Translations under genes and position numbers: made by a program
Assembly (NCBI RefSeq): GCF_019916025.1
Contig: NZ_CP079737.1
Span: 1,054,001 to 1,118,000, forward strand
Length of the DNA: 64,000 nucleotides
Source of the DNA: Paraclostridium bifermentans
GTDB taxonomy: Bacteria > Bacillota > Clostridia > Peptostreptococcales > Peptostreptococcaceae
Direction: 5' to 3'
Shown here: in pieces, positions 1 to 8,757 of the stretch
How the letters are laid out: every line of letters starts with the position of its first letter
Numbering within the stretch: the stretch's first letter is position 1
Notes under the pieces: generated by a model
What the model was told of the DNA's origin: nothing
Seen by the model: the letters and a program-made list of their open reading frames with translations, nothing else
Databases searched by the model: none

Positions 1-2
1 AT

Positions 3-46
3 TGATAATTAGTATCAACTACTTAATACAATGATAATGGTTTTCA
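3..46. promoter_or_regulatory. Tandem Fur-box-like sites
   Basis: Two 15-bp sites at 3-17 (TGATAATTAGTATCA) and 32-46 (TGATAATGGTTTTCA) match the 7-1-7 Fur model TGATAATNATTATCA at about 14/15 and 13/15 bases, counting the free central N as a match. They lie 130 or more bases before the RNase HI gene, and more likely serve a divergent gene beyond the left edge. Seen by eye only. Confidence 0.45.
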
Positions 47-176
47 ATTACTCTGTCAATATAAAAAGTTAAAATATAGAAAAAAGTTTATAAAGTTTAT
101 AAAATATTTGATAAATTAACAGATTCATAATAATATTAAGTTATATACAAGGAAACTAAAGATAGGAGAGTATGCT

Positions 177-896
177 GTGATTAAAAAATTTTATGCAGTT
201 AAAGTAGGAAAAAAACCGGGAGTGTATACAACTTGGGATGAATGTAAAGAACAGGTTAATAAAGTTCCAGGGTCTATATATAAGAGTTTTAAAACACTAG
301 AAGAAGCTGAAAAGTTTGCAGGAATAAAATTAGAAAACATTTCAAAAAAATCTAAAGCTAATGTTAAAAGTAAATCAACACCAGAATCTAAAGATAAAGA
401 ATTAAAGCCAATAAAAAGTAAAGCAAATGTAGATTACTTTGAAAACTACATTGAACCAGAAGATGTAAAATGTAATTATGATATGATAGCTTTCGTTGAT
501 GGAAGTTATGATAGAGTATCAAAAATTTTTGGATCGGGTATTGCAGTAATTGATATTGAAAAAGATTTAATTCAAGAATATAAAACAGCAGGACATGATA
601 AGTGGGATCAATGGAATATAGTAGGTGAAATAGAGGCTGCTAAATATGCTATAAAATTAGCTCATGATGAAGGATTAAAAAAGTTATGTATATATCATGA
701 TTTAAAGAACATTTCACTTTGGGCAGCTGGGACTTGGCAAGCTAAAAATGAATATACTCAATCATATGTTAGATTTGTAGAAGAGTATAGTAAAGATTTA
801 TCAATAACATTTATAAAAGTTAAAGGGCATAGTTGTAATAAATATAATGATATAGCAGATAGATTAGCTAGAGAAGCAATAGAAGAATATTTATAA
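177..896 (+). CDS. rnhA: Ribonuclease HI with N-terminal viroplasmin (RNA/DNA-binding) domain
   Basis: It degrades the RNA strand of RNA-DNA hybrids in the cytoplasm. Residues about 4-50 (FYAVKVGKKPGVYTTWDEC) are the caulimovirus viroplasmin-like domain that helps RNase HI bind hybrids. A charged Lys/Ser linker of about 50 residues follows, then the RNase H fold. The acidic catalytic set is visible: Asp in FVDGS, Glu in GEIEAA, Asp in YHDLKN and Asp in NDIADRLA. The start is GTG, because the nearby ATG at 172 is followed at once by a stop; AGGAG lies 7-8 nt upstream. It is monocistronic, with a terminator just after it. At 239 aa it has the usual length for this two-domain form. Confidence 0.93.
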   Translation: MIKKFYAVKVGKKPGVYTTWDECKEQVNKVPGSIYKSFKTLEEAEKFAGIKLENISKKSKANVKSKSTPESKDKELKPIKSKANVDYFENYIEPEDVKCNYDMIAFVDGSYDRVSKIFGSGIAVIDIEKDLIQEYKTAGHDKWDQWNIVGEIEAAKYAIKLAHDEGLKKLCIYHDLKNISLWAAGTWQAKNEYTQSYVRFVEEYSKDLSITFIKVKGHSCNKYNDIADRLAREAIEEYL

Positions 897-918
897 ATAA
901 TAAAAAATATAGATAGAA

Positions 919-945
919 AGGGCTACTTTTATGTAGGCCTTTTTT
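919..945 (+). terminator. Intrinsic terminator after rnhA
   Basis: An 8-bp stem with one mismatch (AGGGCTAC / GTAGGCCT) is followed by a run of T. The remaining bases up to the MFS gene at 1160 are AT-rich, with nothing recognised. Confidence 0.7.
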
Positions 946-1159
946 AGTTTTAAGTAAATTATTATTTGCATTTTGGAATAATTTAAATATTTAAAAAATT
1001 AATAATACAATATTTAAATTGATAAAATTAATAAAATTAATGCTTAAAATTGAATAAATTAAAAATTAAATTGAATATTTTAAGTGAATTAGTGACAAAT
1101 ATTAATCTCGTGTATATACTTATAGTATAAAAAAATTAAAACTAAAAGGCGGGTTAATT

Positions 1160-2425
1160 GTGGAGAGTATAAAAAGCATTGAAAAACCTAAAAAATTATG
1201 GAATAAAAACTTTTTTTTATTGTGGCAAGGTCAGTTAGTTTCGTGTCTTGGGGACGCATTTTACTCTATGGCTTTAGGGTTTTGGGTTCTAGATAAAACA
1301 GGGTCATCATCTATAATGGGAATATTGATGGCAGCTATAAGCTTACCTAGAATTATAATTGGGCCTTTTGCAGGAGTTATAGTAGATAGATTTGATAGAA
1401 AAAAGATGATAATTTTAGGAGATCTAATAAGGGGAATAGGAATTTTATTTGTAGGGTATGCAGCATATAAAAACATATTAGAAGTTTGGATGGTTATTTT
1501 AATTGGAGTAATATGTGGTATATGTTCTGCATTTTTCAATCCGGCAATAAGTTCAGTTATTCCAGATTTAGTTTCTAATGATAACATAGTAAAAGCAAAC
1601 TCAGCACAGCAAATGGCCGTGTCAACAACAAGTCTAGTAGGTAGCCTTTCAGGTGGGTTTATATATTCAATTCTTGGAGCTTCAGTTATGTTTATATTTA
1701 ATGGAATAAGTTATATCATATCAACTGTAACTGAAATGTTTATAAATATACCTAAAGTAGAGCAAAAAGAATCAAAATTGACATTTAGAGAAGATTTTAA
1801 AGAAGGACTAAATTTTACATTTGGTTTTAGGGGATTAGTGGTATTGCTTGCTGTATGTTTTGCGTTAAATTTTTTCTTTGCTATTTTTTCGATACTTTTA
1901 AGACCATGGTTTATGATGGAAGAATCTTTGGGAGTGGCAAGATATGGAGTTATATCTGCTTTCCAAAGTATAGGAATGATTGTAGCAAGTATATTACTTA
2001 CAAATATAAATATAAAAGCTGAAAATAGAGCCAAAACAATGCTTATATCATTATTTTTAACTATTATTTTTTTCTTTTTAGGAGTACTTATAAATAAATT
2101 TTATGTAATGTGTGTATGCTTTTCTTTTGGATTATTTTTTAATACAATATCAAATACAGTTATGATGTCATCAATGATGGTTACTGTGCCACAAGATATG
2201 AGAGGTAAAGTGATGAGTATAGTTATGACTTGTTCTATAGCTATACAACCAATAGGAACATTAATAGGTGGGGTTCTTGGTGACATTTTTTATCCAAGAA
2301 GCATTATGATAGGTTGTTTTTTAATTTGCATGATAGGATGTGTACCTTTATTTTTTAGTAGAAGTACGAAGAAAGTTTTAAACTATAATCCGGAAATCCA
2401 AAATTTAGAAGATATAAAAAGGTAA
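1160..2425 (+). CDS. MFS transporter, macrolide/drug-exporter-like (MFS_3 type)
   Basis: This is a 12-helix secondary transporter of the cytoplasmic membrane. The N-terminus NFFLLWQGQLVSCLGDAFY is typical of the MefA/enterobactin-exporter branch, and loop 2-3 carries the MFS signature (GVIVDRFDRKKMIILGDLI). The substrate cannot be read from sequence; macrolide or other small-molecule efflux is the usual annotation. The start is GTG, with AAAGGCGGG upstream. It is a single gene flanked by intergenic regions, with a spore-protein gene downstream. No regulator gene is adjacent. Confidence 0.8.
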   Translation: MESIKSIEKPKKLWNKNFFLLWQGQLVSCLGDAFYSMALGFWVLDKTGSSSIMGILMAAISLPRIIIGPFAGVIVDRFDRKKMIILGDLIRGIGILFVGYAAYKNILEVWMVILIGVICGICSAFFNPAISSVIPDLVSNDNIVKANSAQQMAVSTTSLVGSLSGGFIYSILGASVMFIFNGISYIISTVTEMFINIPKVEQKESKLTFREDFKEGLNFTFGFRGLVVLLAVCFALNFFFAIFSILLRPWFMMEESLGVARYGVISAFQSIGMIVASILLTNINIKAENRAKTMLISLFLTIIFFFLGVLINKFYVMCVCFSFGLFFNTISNTVMMSSMMVTVPQDMRGKVMSIVMTCSIAIQPIGTLIGGVLGDIFYPRSIMIGCFLICMIGCVPLFFSRSTKKVLNYNPEIQNLEDIKR

Positions 2426-2532
2426 AATATTAATAAATTTTAAAAGATAAAGTTGATTAACAGAAAATGCATAATAATACTTTTTAAAACTGTAAAAATT
2501 ATAGATAATTACAGTTTAAGGAGGTAATTTTT

Positions 2533-2757
2533 ATGACAAATAAACCGTTAGTAAGTAATGCAAAAAAAGCTTTAAATCAAATGAAGTTAGAAATGGCTGG
2601 AGAATTAGGAATACAAAGTGAACATATTAATGGAGCGAATAAAACGTCTTATGAAAGCGGAATTATGGGTGGGAATTTAGGTGGAATGATGAGCAAAAAA
2701 TTAGTTGAATTAGGAGAAAAAGAGTTAATTAGAGAATATAATAATAAAAATAATTAA
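2533..2757 (+). CDS. Small acid-soluble spore protein, alpha/beta type
   Basis: This 74-aa DNA-binding spore core protein coats forespore DNA and is degraded at germination. Family blocks are present: ALNQMKLEMAGELG near the N-terminus, then GANKTSYESGIMGG and MMSKKLVELGEKELI. The start has a strong AAGGAGG site 8 nt upstream and the gene ends in a strong terminator. Expression from a forespore (sigma-G) promoter is expected for the family; CATAATA at about 2470 could be part of it, but I could not see a convincing partner hexamer. It shows the organism forms endospores. Confidence 0.93.
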   Translation: MTNKPLVSNAKKALNQMKLEMAGELGIQSEHINGANKTSYESGIMGGNLGGMMSKKLVELGEKELIREYNNKNN

Positions 2758-2759
2758 TT

Positions 2760-2787
2760 AATTGGGCTAAATTTTAGCCCAATTTTT
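2760..2787 (+). terminator. Intrinsic terminator after SASP gene
   Basis: A perfect hairpin (AATTGGGCTAAA / TTTAGCCCAATT) runs directly into T residues immediately after the stop codon. Confidence 0.85.
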
Positions 2788-2908
2788 AAATTGTTTTTTT
2801 ATGTTTAAATTTGGAAATTACAAGCACGAGAAAGTAAAACTTGATATAATATTACTTGATAGGACAAATTCATACAAAAGATATTAAACAAGTAAGGGTT
2901 GGGGGAGA

Positions 2909-4864
2909 ATGATACAAAAAAACAAAATAAATATATTATGTATTTTAGTTGGATTAGCATGGTTTTTGATTTTTAATACAACGTATGCATCTGAAAAAGA
3001 AAAGCATGTTTTATTTATAAGCTCTTATAATCCTAATGTTGAAACTTTTTCAGACCAAATTGAGGGGATACAGTCTGGAATAAATGAAGATGTAAATCTT
3101 CAAATTGAATATATGGATTCAAGAACATTTTTAGGAGAAGAAAATAAAGAAAAATTTTATGAATTACTAAAGCATAGGTTAAGAGATCAAAAAGGATATG
3201 ATGCTGTTATTTTAGGGGATGACCAAGCTTTTGAGTTTGGCATGGAACATAGAGATGAATTATTTAAAAATACCCCAATAATCTTTTTAGGTGTAAGTTC
3301 TAATAATAATATTGAATTAGCAAAAAAATCAAAATTAGTTTATGGAGTAACAGAACCACAATCTGTAAAGGAAAATATAGACTTAATAAGAAAACTTCAT
3401 AAAAACAAAGACATAACAATTGTAACTGATGCATATTCAAATTCTTTAAATTTAGATTATAACTTAGATGTATTAAAAAAGGAATTCAAAGATACAAAAT
3501 TTAATTTGATTTCTTTAAAAGATATGAGTTTTGAAGAACTTAAAAAGAAATTAAAAACTTTAGGTGATAATGATGTATTATTTGTAATGTATGCATATAG
3601 AGATAAATTGGGAAATGTAAAGTCTATAAAAGGTTCATATAAGCTAATTAGCGAAAGTACAAACGTACCAATATATTCAACTATGAATTATGGGATAGAA
3701 TGTGGATTTATTGGGGGCAAAGTAGTTAGTCATGTTGAACAAGGAAAAGCGGCAGGTAAAATAGCAAAGGAAATATTAGATGGTGAAAATCCAAAAGAAA
3801 AAATTATTGATGGAAATAAGATAGATAATTACATATTTGATTATAATAAGTTGAAATTTTATAATATAAATATAAAAAAATTGCCAAATGACTCTCAAGT
3901 AGTTAATAGTCCAATTGACACTCTTTATAAATATAAAGAAATGGTATATGGGTATTTGTCATTAACAATAAGCTTATTAATTGTTATAGCTTCATTAATA
4001 TTATATACTGTAAAAAAAATAAACTATCAAAAAGAGTTAATAAAAGCAAAAGAAACAGCAGAGAATATGCAAAAATCACAAAGCAATTTTATATCTAATA
4101 TTAGTCATGAGTTACGAACTCCAGTTGCAGTCATAATGTCTGCAAATCAAATATTAGATATTAATATGAAAAAAGTTAATAACAGTTATTCAGAAAGCAA
4201 TTTGAATAAAACAAATATAATAAAGCAAAATTGCAATAGGCTTTTAAGACTTACTAATAATATTATTGATATAGCTAAAGTTGATTCGGGATTTATGAGC
4301 TTGAAATTAAAAAATTTGGATATAATATTTTTACTAGAAAGCATAGTTACATCTGTTATACCATATGCTGATTGTAAGAATATAGAAATAATATTTGATA
4401 CTAATTGTGAAGAATTAATTATGAGCGTAGATCCTGATAAAATAGAACGAATAGTATTAAATTTAATATCAAATGCTATTAAATTTTCAAAAGACAATAC
4501 AAATATATATATATATGTAGATGTAGATGAAGAACAAAATGTTCTTGAATTTTCAGTAAAAGATACTGGGATTGGAATGAAACCTGAAGATTTGGAACGA
4601 ATATTTGATAGATTTACGCAAGTTGATGATATTATGGTCAGAAAAAATGAAGGAAGTGGAATAGGTCTATCTCTTGTTAAAATATTTACAAATATGCATA
4701 AAGGTGATGTTATTGTAAATTCAAAACTCGGAGAAGGAAGTGAGTTTATAGTAATTTTACCTATTAGATTTATTGAAACTGAAAAAGATAATGATTTTGA
4801 AATAAACTCTTATAGTTCAAGTAACTCAAAAGCTGCAGTAGAATTTTCAGATATAAATTTTTAA
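2909..4864 (+). CDS. Orphan sensor histidine kinase with extracellular ABC substrate-binding-like sensor
   Basis: It is a membrane receptor kinase. A signal-anchor (residues about 8-27) precedes a two-lobed ABC_sub_bind-type domain (HVLFISSYNPN through about 340), a transmembrane helix at about 345-367, HisKA with FISNISHELRTP (phospho-His), and an HATPase with N-box NLISNAIKFSK, G1 DTGIGM and G2 GSGIGLSL. No response regulator is adjacent, so its partner is elsewhere. A protein of the same design lies at 42633-44624. The ATG follows a G-rich stretch closely; AAGGG about 10 nt upstream is the likelier ribosome site. The ligand is unknown. Confidence 0.85.
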   Translation: MIQKNKINILCILVGLAWFLIFNTTYASEKEKHVLFISSYNPNVETFSDQIEGIQSGINEDVNLQIEYMDSRTFLGEENKEKFYELLKHRLRDQKGYDAVILGDDQAFEFGMEHRDELFKNTPIIFLGVSSNNNIELAKKSKLVYGVTEPQSVKENIDLIRKLHKNKDITIVTDAYSNSLNLDYNLDVLKKEFKDTKFNLISLKDMSFEELKKKLKTLGDNDVLFVMYAYRDKLGNVKSIKGSYKLISESTNVPIYSTMNYGIECGFIGGKVVSHVEQGKAAGKIAKEILDGENPKEKIIDGNKIDNYIFDYNKLKFYNINIKKLPNDSQVVNSPIDTLYKYKEMVYGYLSLTISLLIVIASLILYTVKKINYQKELIKAKETAENMQKSQSNFISNISHELRTPVAVIMSANQILDINMKKVNNSYSESNLNKTNIIKQNCNRLLRLTNNIIDIAKVDSGFMSLKLKNLDIIFLLESIVTSVIPYADCKNIEIIFDTNCEELIMSVDPDKIERIVLNLISNAIKFSKDNTNIYIYVDVDEEQNVLEFSVKDTGIGMKPEDLERIFDRFTQVDDIMVRKNEGSGIGLSLVKIFTNMHKGDVIVNSKLGEGSEFIVILPIRFIETEKDNDFEINSYSSSNSKAAVEFSDINF

Positions 4865-4872
4865 ATACATTA

Positions 4873-4915
4873 AAAAATGGCATGTATATAGGGAAAACTA
4901 TATCATGCCATTTAA
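4873..4915. terminator. Bidirectional terminator
   Basis: An inverted repeat (AAATGGCATG ... CATGCCATTT) with A-rich and T-rich flanks lies between two convergent genes and can serve both strands. Confidence 0.75.
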
Positions 4916-4922
4916 TTTAATG

Positions 4923-5324
4923 TTAACCTCTTTTTTTCTGAAGTTCTAAGTACTCATTTAAAACATCATCGTCAATTTCATCTTCTGTAGTTACAAAAGA
5001 GGCTCTAGTCCAAAGACTTTCCAAGTGGTTAAGATGATCAAACTCACTTCTCAAAACCTTAGAAGAATTTACTTTGAATTTTACAATAATATCATGAGGA
5101 CTTATATCAGAAAGAGCATTGACTTGAAGTTTACAGTAATCTTCTCCGCAATATATAGATAAGATTTTTATATTTAAAAGTTCTGCTTCAGACTTTATTA
5201 CATCATAAAATCTTTTTTTCACCTCATCATTCTCAAAAATCTTTCTTCTATACCTAGGACAAAATATGTAATTGTACTTCAAATAGCTTATTCTTTTTTT
5301 ATCTATCCTATATTTTTCTCTCAT
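4923..5324 (-). CDS. IS200/TnpA-like protein lacking the catalytic HUH motif (domesticated or inactive)
   Basis: The length (133 aa) and fold-defining blocks fit the Y1 transposase family: YNYIFCPRYRRKIF near the N-terminus, a lysine and serine block (KFKVNSSKVL), LW, and a C-terminal LNEYLELQ with a Tyr where the family has its nucleophile. The central metal-binding block, normally like DHVHLL, reads DYCKLQ, so both histidines are lost. No TnpB or transposon ends are visible. It starts only 9 nt after the upstream exporter gene with no clear ribosome site, suggesting translation coupled to that gene. The family assignment is fairly secure; its function is unknown. Confidence 0.72.
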   Translation of the reverse strand: MREKYRIDKKRISYLKYNYIFCPRYRRKIFENDEVKKRFYDVIKSEAELLNIKILSIYCGEDYCKLQVNALSDISPHDIIVKFKVNSSKVLRSEFDHLNHLESLWTRASFVTTEDEIDDDVLNEYLELQKKRG

Positions 5325-5333
5325 ATAAATATA

Positions 5334-6401
5334 TTACATATTAAATTTAAAAAATTCAACACTCTGATAAGTATTATTTAGATCAATACTATCGATAGAT
5401 TCTTTTAATTTAATCAAAGATTCTCTATATTCTAAAACTCGCCCTAACAATAAAACACTTAGAGAATTATTCAATTCAAATTTACTATAATCTATATCTA
5501 GTAGCTTAAAAACTGGAATATCATTATTGTTTAGAACATTATCTAATAAATATTTATGTTGGATAGTAAAATTAGATAAAAGTTCTTTTATATATAACTT
5601 TTCTTCAATCGATAAACTATTAAATTCGCCTAAATTTTTAGAAATCAAACTTAAGAAATCATAATAATTTTCACAAACAATTCCTAGATAATCTAGAGTA
5701 TTAATTTTATATTTATAATGTTTTAAATGATTTTTAAGTGAATTAATTTTTGCTTCTTTATCTAAAGTTAATAAATTGGGTTTTATAGCTTGGCTATATA
5801 GATTTAAACTTTGAAGATTTAAAATATCTAAATTAGATATATTTAAAAGAATATAATCAGTAATTTTAAAAGCCTCTTTGGAAAAATTAAAAATCAATTC
5901 CTCTACTTTAAAGCCTTGGTTAATTGGCAAAATTAATTCATTTATAGTAATTGCTATAAGTGACCCAACTAAAATAGATGAAAGTCGTACTATTATTTTT
6001 GATGGATCACTCATAGTAAAAAATAAAATTAAACTACCTGAGACTAAGCTCATTAAACTGAGTTTTGTTTTATTTAGGTTAAATTTATAAAAAATAAATA
6101 CATTAAAAGAACAAATTAATGCAAGGGAATATATATTCCAATTAAAAATAGTACCTATACAAAAAGTGAGTATTGCTCCTAATATATTTGCAACAAATCT
6201 TTGTAAACAGTAAGTTCTAGCACCTGAAACAGTTGGAAGCATTGCAAATACAATTCCTACTGTTATTACAGTGGTTGATACTCTTAAATAATTAGTTAAA
6301 CTAGATAGATAAATGGCTATTATTGATGATAAAAGAACTTTTAAAGCTCTAGTTTCATCTTTTATTGATAGTCTTTGTAATATAAATTTATTATGACTCA
6401 T
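5334..6401 (-). CDS. ArAE/FUSC-type aromatic acid exporter family membrane protein
   Basis: This 355-aa protein has a block of about six hydrophobic segments in residues 20-165, including GIVFAMLPTVSGARTYCLQR and NILGAILTFCIGTIFNW, typical of the aromatic acid exporter / FUSC N-terminal domain. A cytoplasmic helical C-terminal half of about 190 residues follows. The family is linked to efflux of aromatic and other organic acids; the substrate here is unknown. The start is well placed behind GGAGG. It shares its transcript with the IS200-like gene downstream. A good promoter with repeated operator-like sites lies just upstream. Confidence 0.75.
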   Translation of the reverse strand: MSHNKFILQRLSIKDETRALKVLLSSIIAIYLSSLTNYLRVSTTVITVGIVFAMLPTVSGARTYCLQRFVANILGAILTFCIGTIFNWNIYSLALICSFNVFIFYKFNLNKTKLSLMSLVSGSLILFFTMSDPSKIIVRLSSILVGSLIAITINELILPINQGFKVEELIFNFSKEAFKITDYILLNISNLDILNLQSLNLYSQAIKPNLLTLDKEAKINSLKNHLKHYKYKINTLDYLGIVCENYYDFLSLISKNLGEFNSLSIEEKLYIKELLSNFTIQHKYLLDNVLNNNDIPVFKLLDIDYSKFELNNSLSVLLLGRVLEYRESLIKLKESIDSIDLNNTYQSVEFFKFNM

Positions 6402-6432
6402 AATTAGTCCTCCGATTAAATTATATTACAAT

Positions 6433-6495
6433 ATAGTATCAGTTTATAGAATTAATTGCAACAAAAAGTATCAGTTTAATATAAAAACTGATACT
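6433..6495 (-). promoter_or_regulatory. Promoter and repeated operator for the ArAE gene
   Basis: On the minus strand TTGCAA (6456-6461), a 17-nt spacer and TACTAT (6433-6438) form a plausible sigma-A promoter. The 12-mer AGTATCAGTTTA occurs at 6435-6446 (over the -10), again at 6468-6479, and inverted as AAACTGATACT at 6485-6495. This arrangement suggests binding by a repressor or activator that is not encoded nearby. Confidence 0.55.
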
Positions 6496-6526
6496 AAAAA
6501 ACAGTCTTAAAATATTTTAAGACTGT
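6496..6526 (-). terminator. Intrinsic terminator of the MATE gene
   Basis: A perfect stem (ACAGTCTTAAAAT / ATTTTAAGACTGT) overlaps the MATE stop codon and is followed on the minus strand by a run of six T. Confidence 0.8.
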
Positions 6527-7878
6527 TAAATATGAATAGATACAATGTCAGATTCACTTAATGTATTTATTTTTTTGATATAATCAAGTATTAATGGAAT
6601 ACAAGCTGCAATCCAAGCCATAGGACCTGCTAAGCAAACTCCAAAATAACCTAAGAATAAAGGTAGTGTAAATGCAACAACTGTTCTAGCTAATAGTTCA
6701 CAAACTCCAGCCAACATAGGAACTAACGTGTAGCCCATTCCTTGAAGTGCATTTCTATATATGAATATTAAGCTAAGTGGTATAAAGAAAAATGCAACTG
6801 TAGTTAGGTATTTCATAGAGTAAGCAACTACATCTGGATCAGAATTTGATACAAATAGCTTAACAAATTGATCACCAAATAAAAATAGTATAAGACCTCC
6901 CACAAGACCTATAATAATATTTATAATAGTACATTTTTTAACGCCTTCTTTTATCCTATCTATATTTCCGGCTCCTAGATTTTGAGCACAATAAGTTGCC
7001 ATTGTAACTCCAAATGTTATACTAGGTTGCATAACTAATTGCTCTACTTTAGATGCAGCAGTATGAGCGGCTACAACTGTTGAGCCAAATGCATTAACTG
7101 CACCTTGAAGTATAATTGCGCCTATAGCAGTTATAGAAAACTGAAGAGCCATTGGGATTCCAATACCTAAATGTTTTTTAAAATATAAACTGTCAAATTT
7201 AAAATGTTTTTTCTCAAGTTTTAATATAGGAAATTTTTTAGCTGTATAAAATAAACATAAAATTCCAGAAACACCTTGAGCAATTACTGTTGCGTAAGCT
7301 GCGCCGGCAACTCCCATAGATAAATTTATTATAAAGAATAAATCAAGAATTATATTTAAAATTGATGCTACTATTAAAAAATATAGAGGTGTTTTACTAT
7401 CACCAAGAGCACGGAGTATACTTGATATCATATTATAGAAAAAAGTAGCAAATATTCCTCCATAGATAACTACTATATAAGATTGAGCGTCATCTATAAT
7501 ATCACTAGGTGTATTTATTAAGTGCAAAATTGATTTTGATGTAATAACACTTATAAATGTTATTACAATTGACATAATAATAGATAGAACAATTGCACTT
7601 CCAACTGCTTTTTTTACTCCATCAACATCATTTGCTCCAAACTTTTGAGATACTAAAACAGAAAAGCCTGAAGTAAGACCTAATACGAATCCTATTATTA
7701 AAAAATTCATAGATCCAGTTGATCCAACTGCGGCAAGAGCCTTGACCCCTAAAAATCTCCCTACTATTATAGTATCAACCATACTATAAAATTGTTGAAA
7801 TATATTACCTATGAGAAGTGGTATAGAAAAGTATAAAATTAGTTTTACTGGATTACCAGCGGTCATATCTTTTGTCAT
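6526..7878 (-). CDS. MATE family multidrug/cation antiporter
   Basis: This 12-helix Na+- or H+-coupled efflux protein is about 450 aa. Family blocks include PLLIGNIFQQFYSMVDTIIV near the start and GAINAFGSTVVAAHTAA-like sequence mid-protein (here GAVNAFGSTVVAAHTAA). The open frame begins 15 codons earlier, but AAAGGGGG lies 6 nt before the ATG at 7878, so I chose that start. It is divergent from a nitroreductase across a long palindrome that probably controls both genes. The drug substrate cannot be told from sequence. Confidence 0.85.
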   Translation of the reverse strand: MTKDMTAGNPVKLILYFSIPLLIGNIFQQFYSMVDTIIVGRFLGVKALAAVGSTGSMNFLIIGFVLGLTSGFSVLVSQKFGANDVDGVKKAVGSAIVLSIIMSIVITFISVITSKSILHLINTPSDIIDDAQSYIVVIYGGIFATFFYNMISSILRALGDSKTPLYFLIVASILNIILDLFFIINLSMGVAGAAYATVIAQGVSGILCLFYTAKKFPILKLEKKHFKFDSLYFKKHLGIGIPMALQFSITAIGAIILQGAVNAFGSTVVAAHTAASKVEQLVMQPSITFGVTMATYCAQNLGAGNIDRIKEGVKKCTIINIIIGLVGGLILFLFGDQFVKLFVSNSDPDVVAYSMKYLTTVAFFFIPLSLIFIYRNALQGMGYTLVPMLAGVCELLARTVVAFTLPLFLGYFGVCLAGPMAWIAACIPLILDYIKKINTLSESDIVSIHI

Positions 7879-7975
7879 AAAATCCCCCTTTGTAAAAAAA
7901 TATATGCTTGCATATGATAGCATTATTTAAAAATTCCGACAATACTATTATATTAAAATTATTAAAAAAGGATAA

Positions 7976-8029
7976 TAAATTATATAAATAAAATAGTTTG
8001 ACATAAAACTATTTTATTTATATAATTTA
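7976..8029. promoter_or_regulatory. Perfect 24-bp inverted repeat carrying a consensus promoter
   Basis: Arms 7976-7999 and 8006-8029 are exactly complementary, with a 6-nt spacer. Embedded on the plus strand is TTGACA (7998-8003), a 17-nt spacer and TATAAT (8021-8026), a consensus sigma-A promoter for the nitroreductase gene. By symmetry the left arm holds a minus-strand TATAAT (7979-7984), with a weaker -35 (TTTATG), for the MATE gene. A dimeric regulator binding the palindrome would control both. Confidence 0.7.
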
Positions 8030-8067
8030 AATTGTTAAATCAGTTTATAGACAAAGGAGAATTAAAA

Positions 8068-8706
8068 ATGACAAACTTAGATTTCATATATAACCGTCAA
8101 AGTATAAGAAAATTCAAAGATGAACCTATTCCAAAAGAAGATATAATGGAACTTTTAAAGGCTGCAACATTTGCTCCATCAGCAAAGCATCAGCAAAACT
8201 GGCATTTTGTAGTACTTCAAAATAAAGATATGATAAATGAAATGGCTGATATAGTTACTAGAAGCCATGAAAAAATAGGTGAACTAGCAAAGACTGAAAA
8301 AGATAAAAAGATACATATGAGTGTTATAAATTATTATACATGTTTTAAAAATGCTCCTGTTGTTGTATTAGTTTATGGATGCGAATATAAAATGATAGAA
8401 TACAAAATTTTAAAAGAAAATGGGGCTCCAAAGGATCTATTAGAGGTATTAGTATCTCCTCAATCAGGAGCTCAAAGCATAGGAGCAGCAGTTGAAAACT
8501 TCTTATTAGCAGCAACTAAAATGGGATATGGAACTTGTTATATGACAGGTCCTACTCATGCAAAAACTGAAATTGAAAATCTGATAGGATTTGAAAAGCC
8601 TGGATATGAGTTAATGTCAATGATAGCTTTAGGTGTTGCAGAGGACAATCAACCACAACAACCACCTAGAAAACCATTAGAAGATGTTACTACATTTATA
8701 GATTAA
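8068..8706 (+). CDS. Nitroreductase family FMN-dependent oxidoreductase
   Basis: A cytoplasmic NAD(P)H:FMN oxidoreductase. The N-terminal NRQSIRKFKDEPIP and FAPSAKHQQNWHFVV blocks bind FMN phosphate, and the C-terminal GYGTCYMTGP and MIALGVAE complete the fold. At 212 aa it has normal family length. The ATG at 8068 has AAAGGAGA upstream; an in-frame TTG at 8032 has none. It is divergent from a MATE pump and monocistronic, with a consensus promoter and a terminator. The electron acceptor is unknown; nitro compounds, quinones or oxidised thiols are typical of the family. Confidence 0.88.
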   Translation: MTNLDFIYNRQSIRKFKDEPIPKEDIMELLKAATFAPSAKHQQNWHFVVLQNKDMINEMADIVTRSHEKIGELAKTEKDKKIHMSVINYYTCFKNAPVVVLVYGCEYKMIEYKILKENGAPKDLLEVLVSPQSGAQSIGAAVENFLLAATKMGYGTCYMTGPTHAKTEIENLIGFEKPGYELMSMIALGVAEDNQPQQPPRKPLEDVTTFID

Positions 8707-8721
8707 AACCTAAATTAAAAT

Positions 8722-8757
8722 AAAGAGCTCAAATTAGTATACTAATTTGGGCTCTTT
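8722..8757 (+). terminator. Intrinsic terminator after nitroreductase
   Basis: A long stem (AAAGAGCTCAAATTAG paired with CTAATTTGGGCTCTTT, one wobble) is followed by T-rich sequence. Confidence 0.85.

Noticed and set aside
4923-5324. Complete IS200/IS605 insertion sequence
   Set aside because: No subterminal palindromes at the gene ends, no tnpB, and the HUH residues are absent; treated as a lone IS200-like gene.
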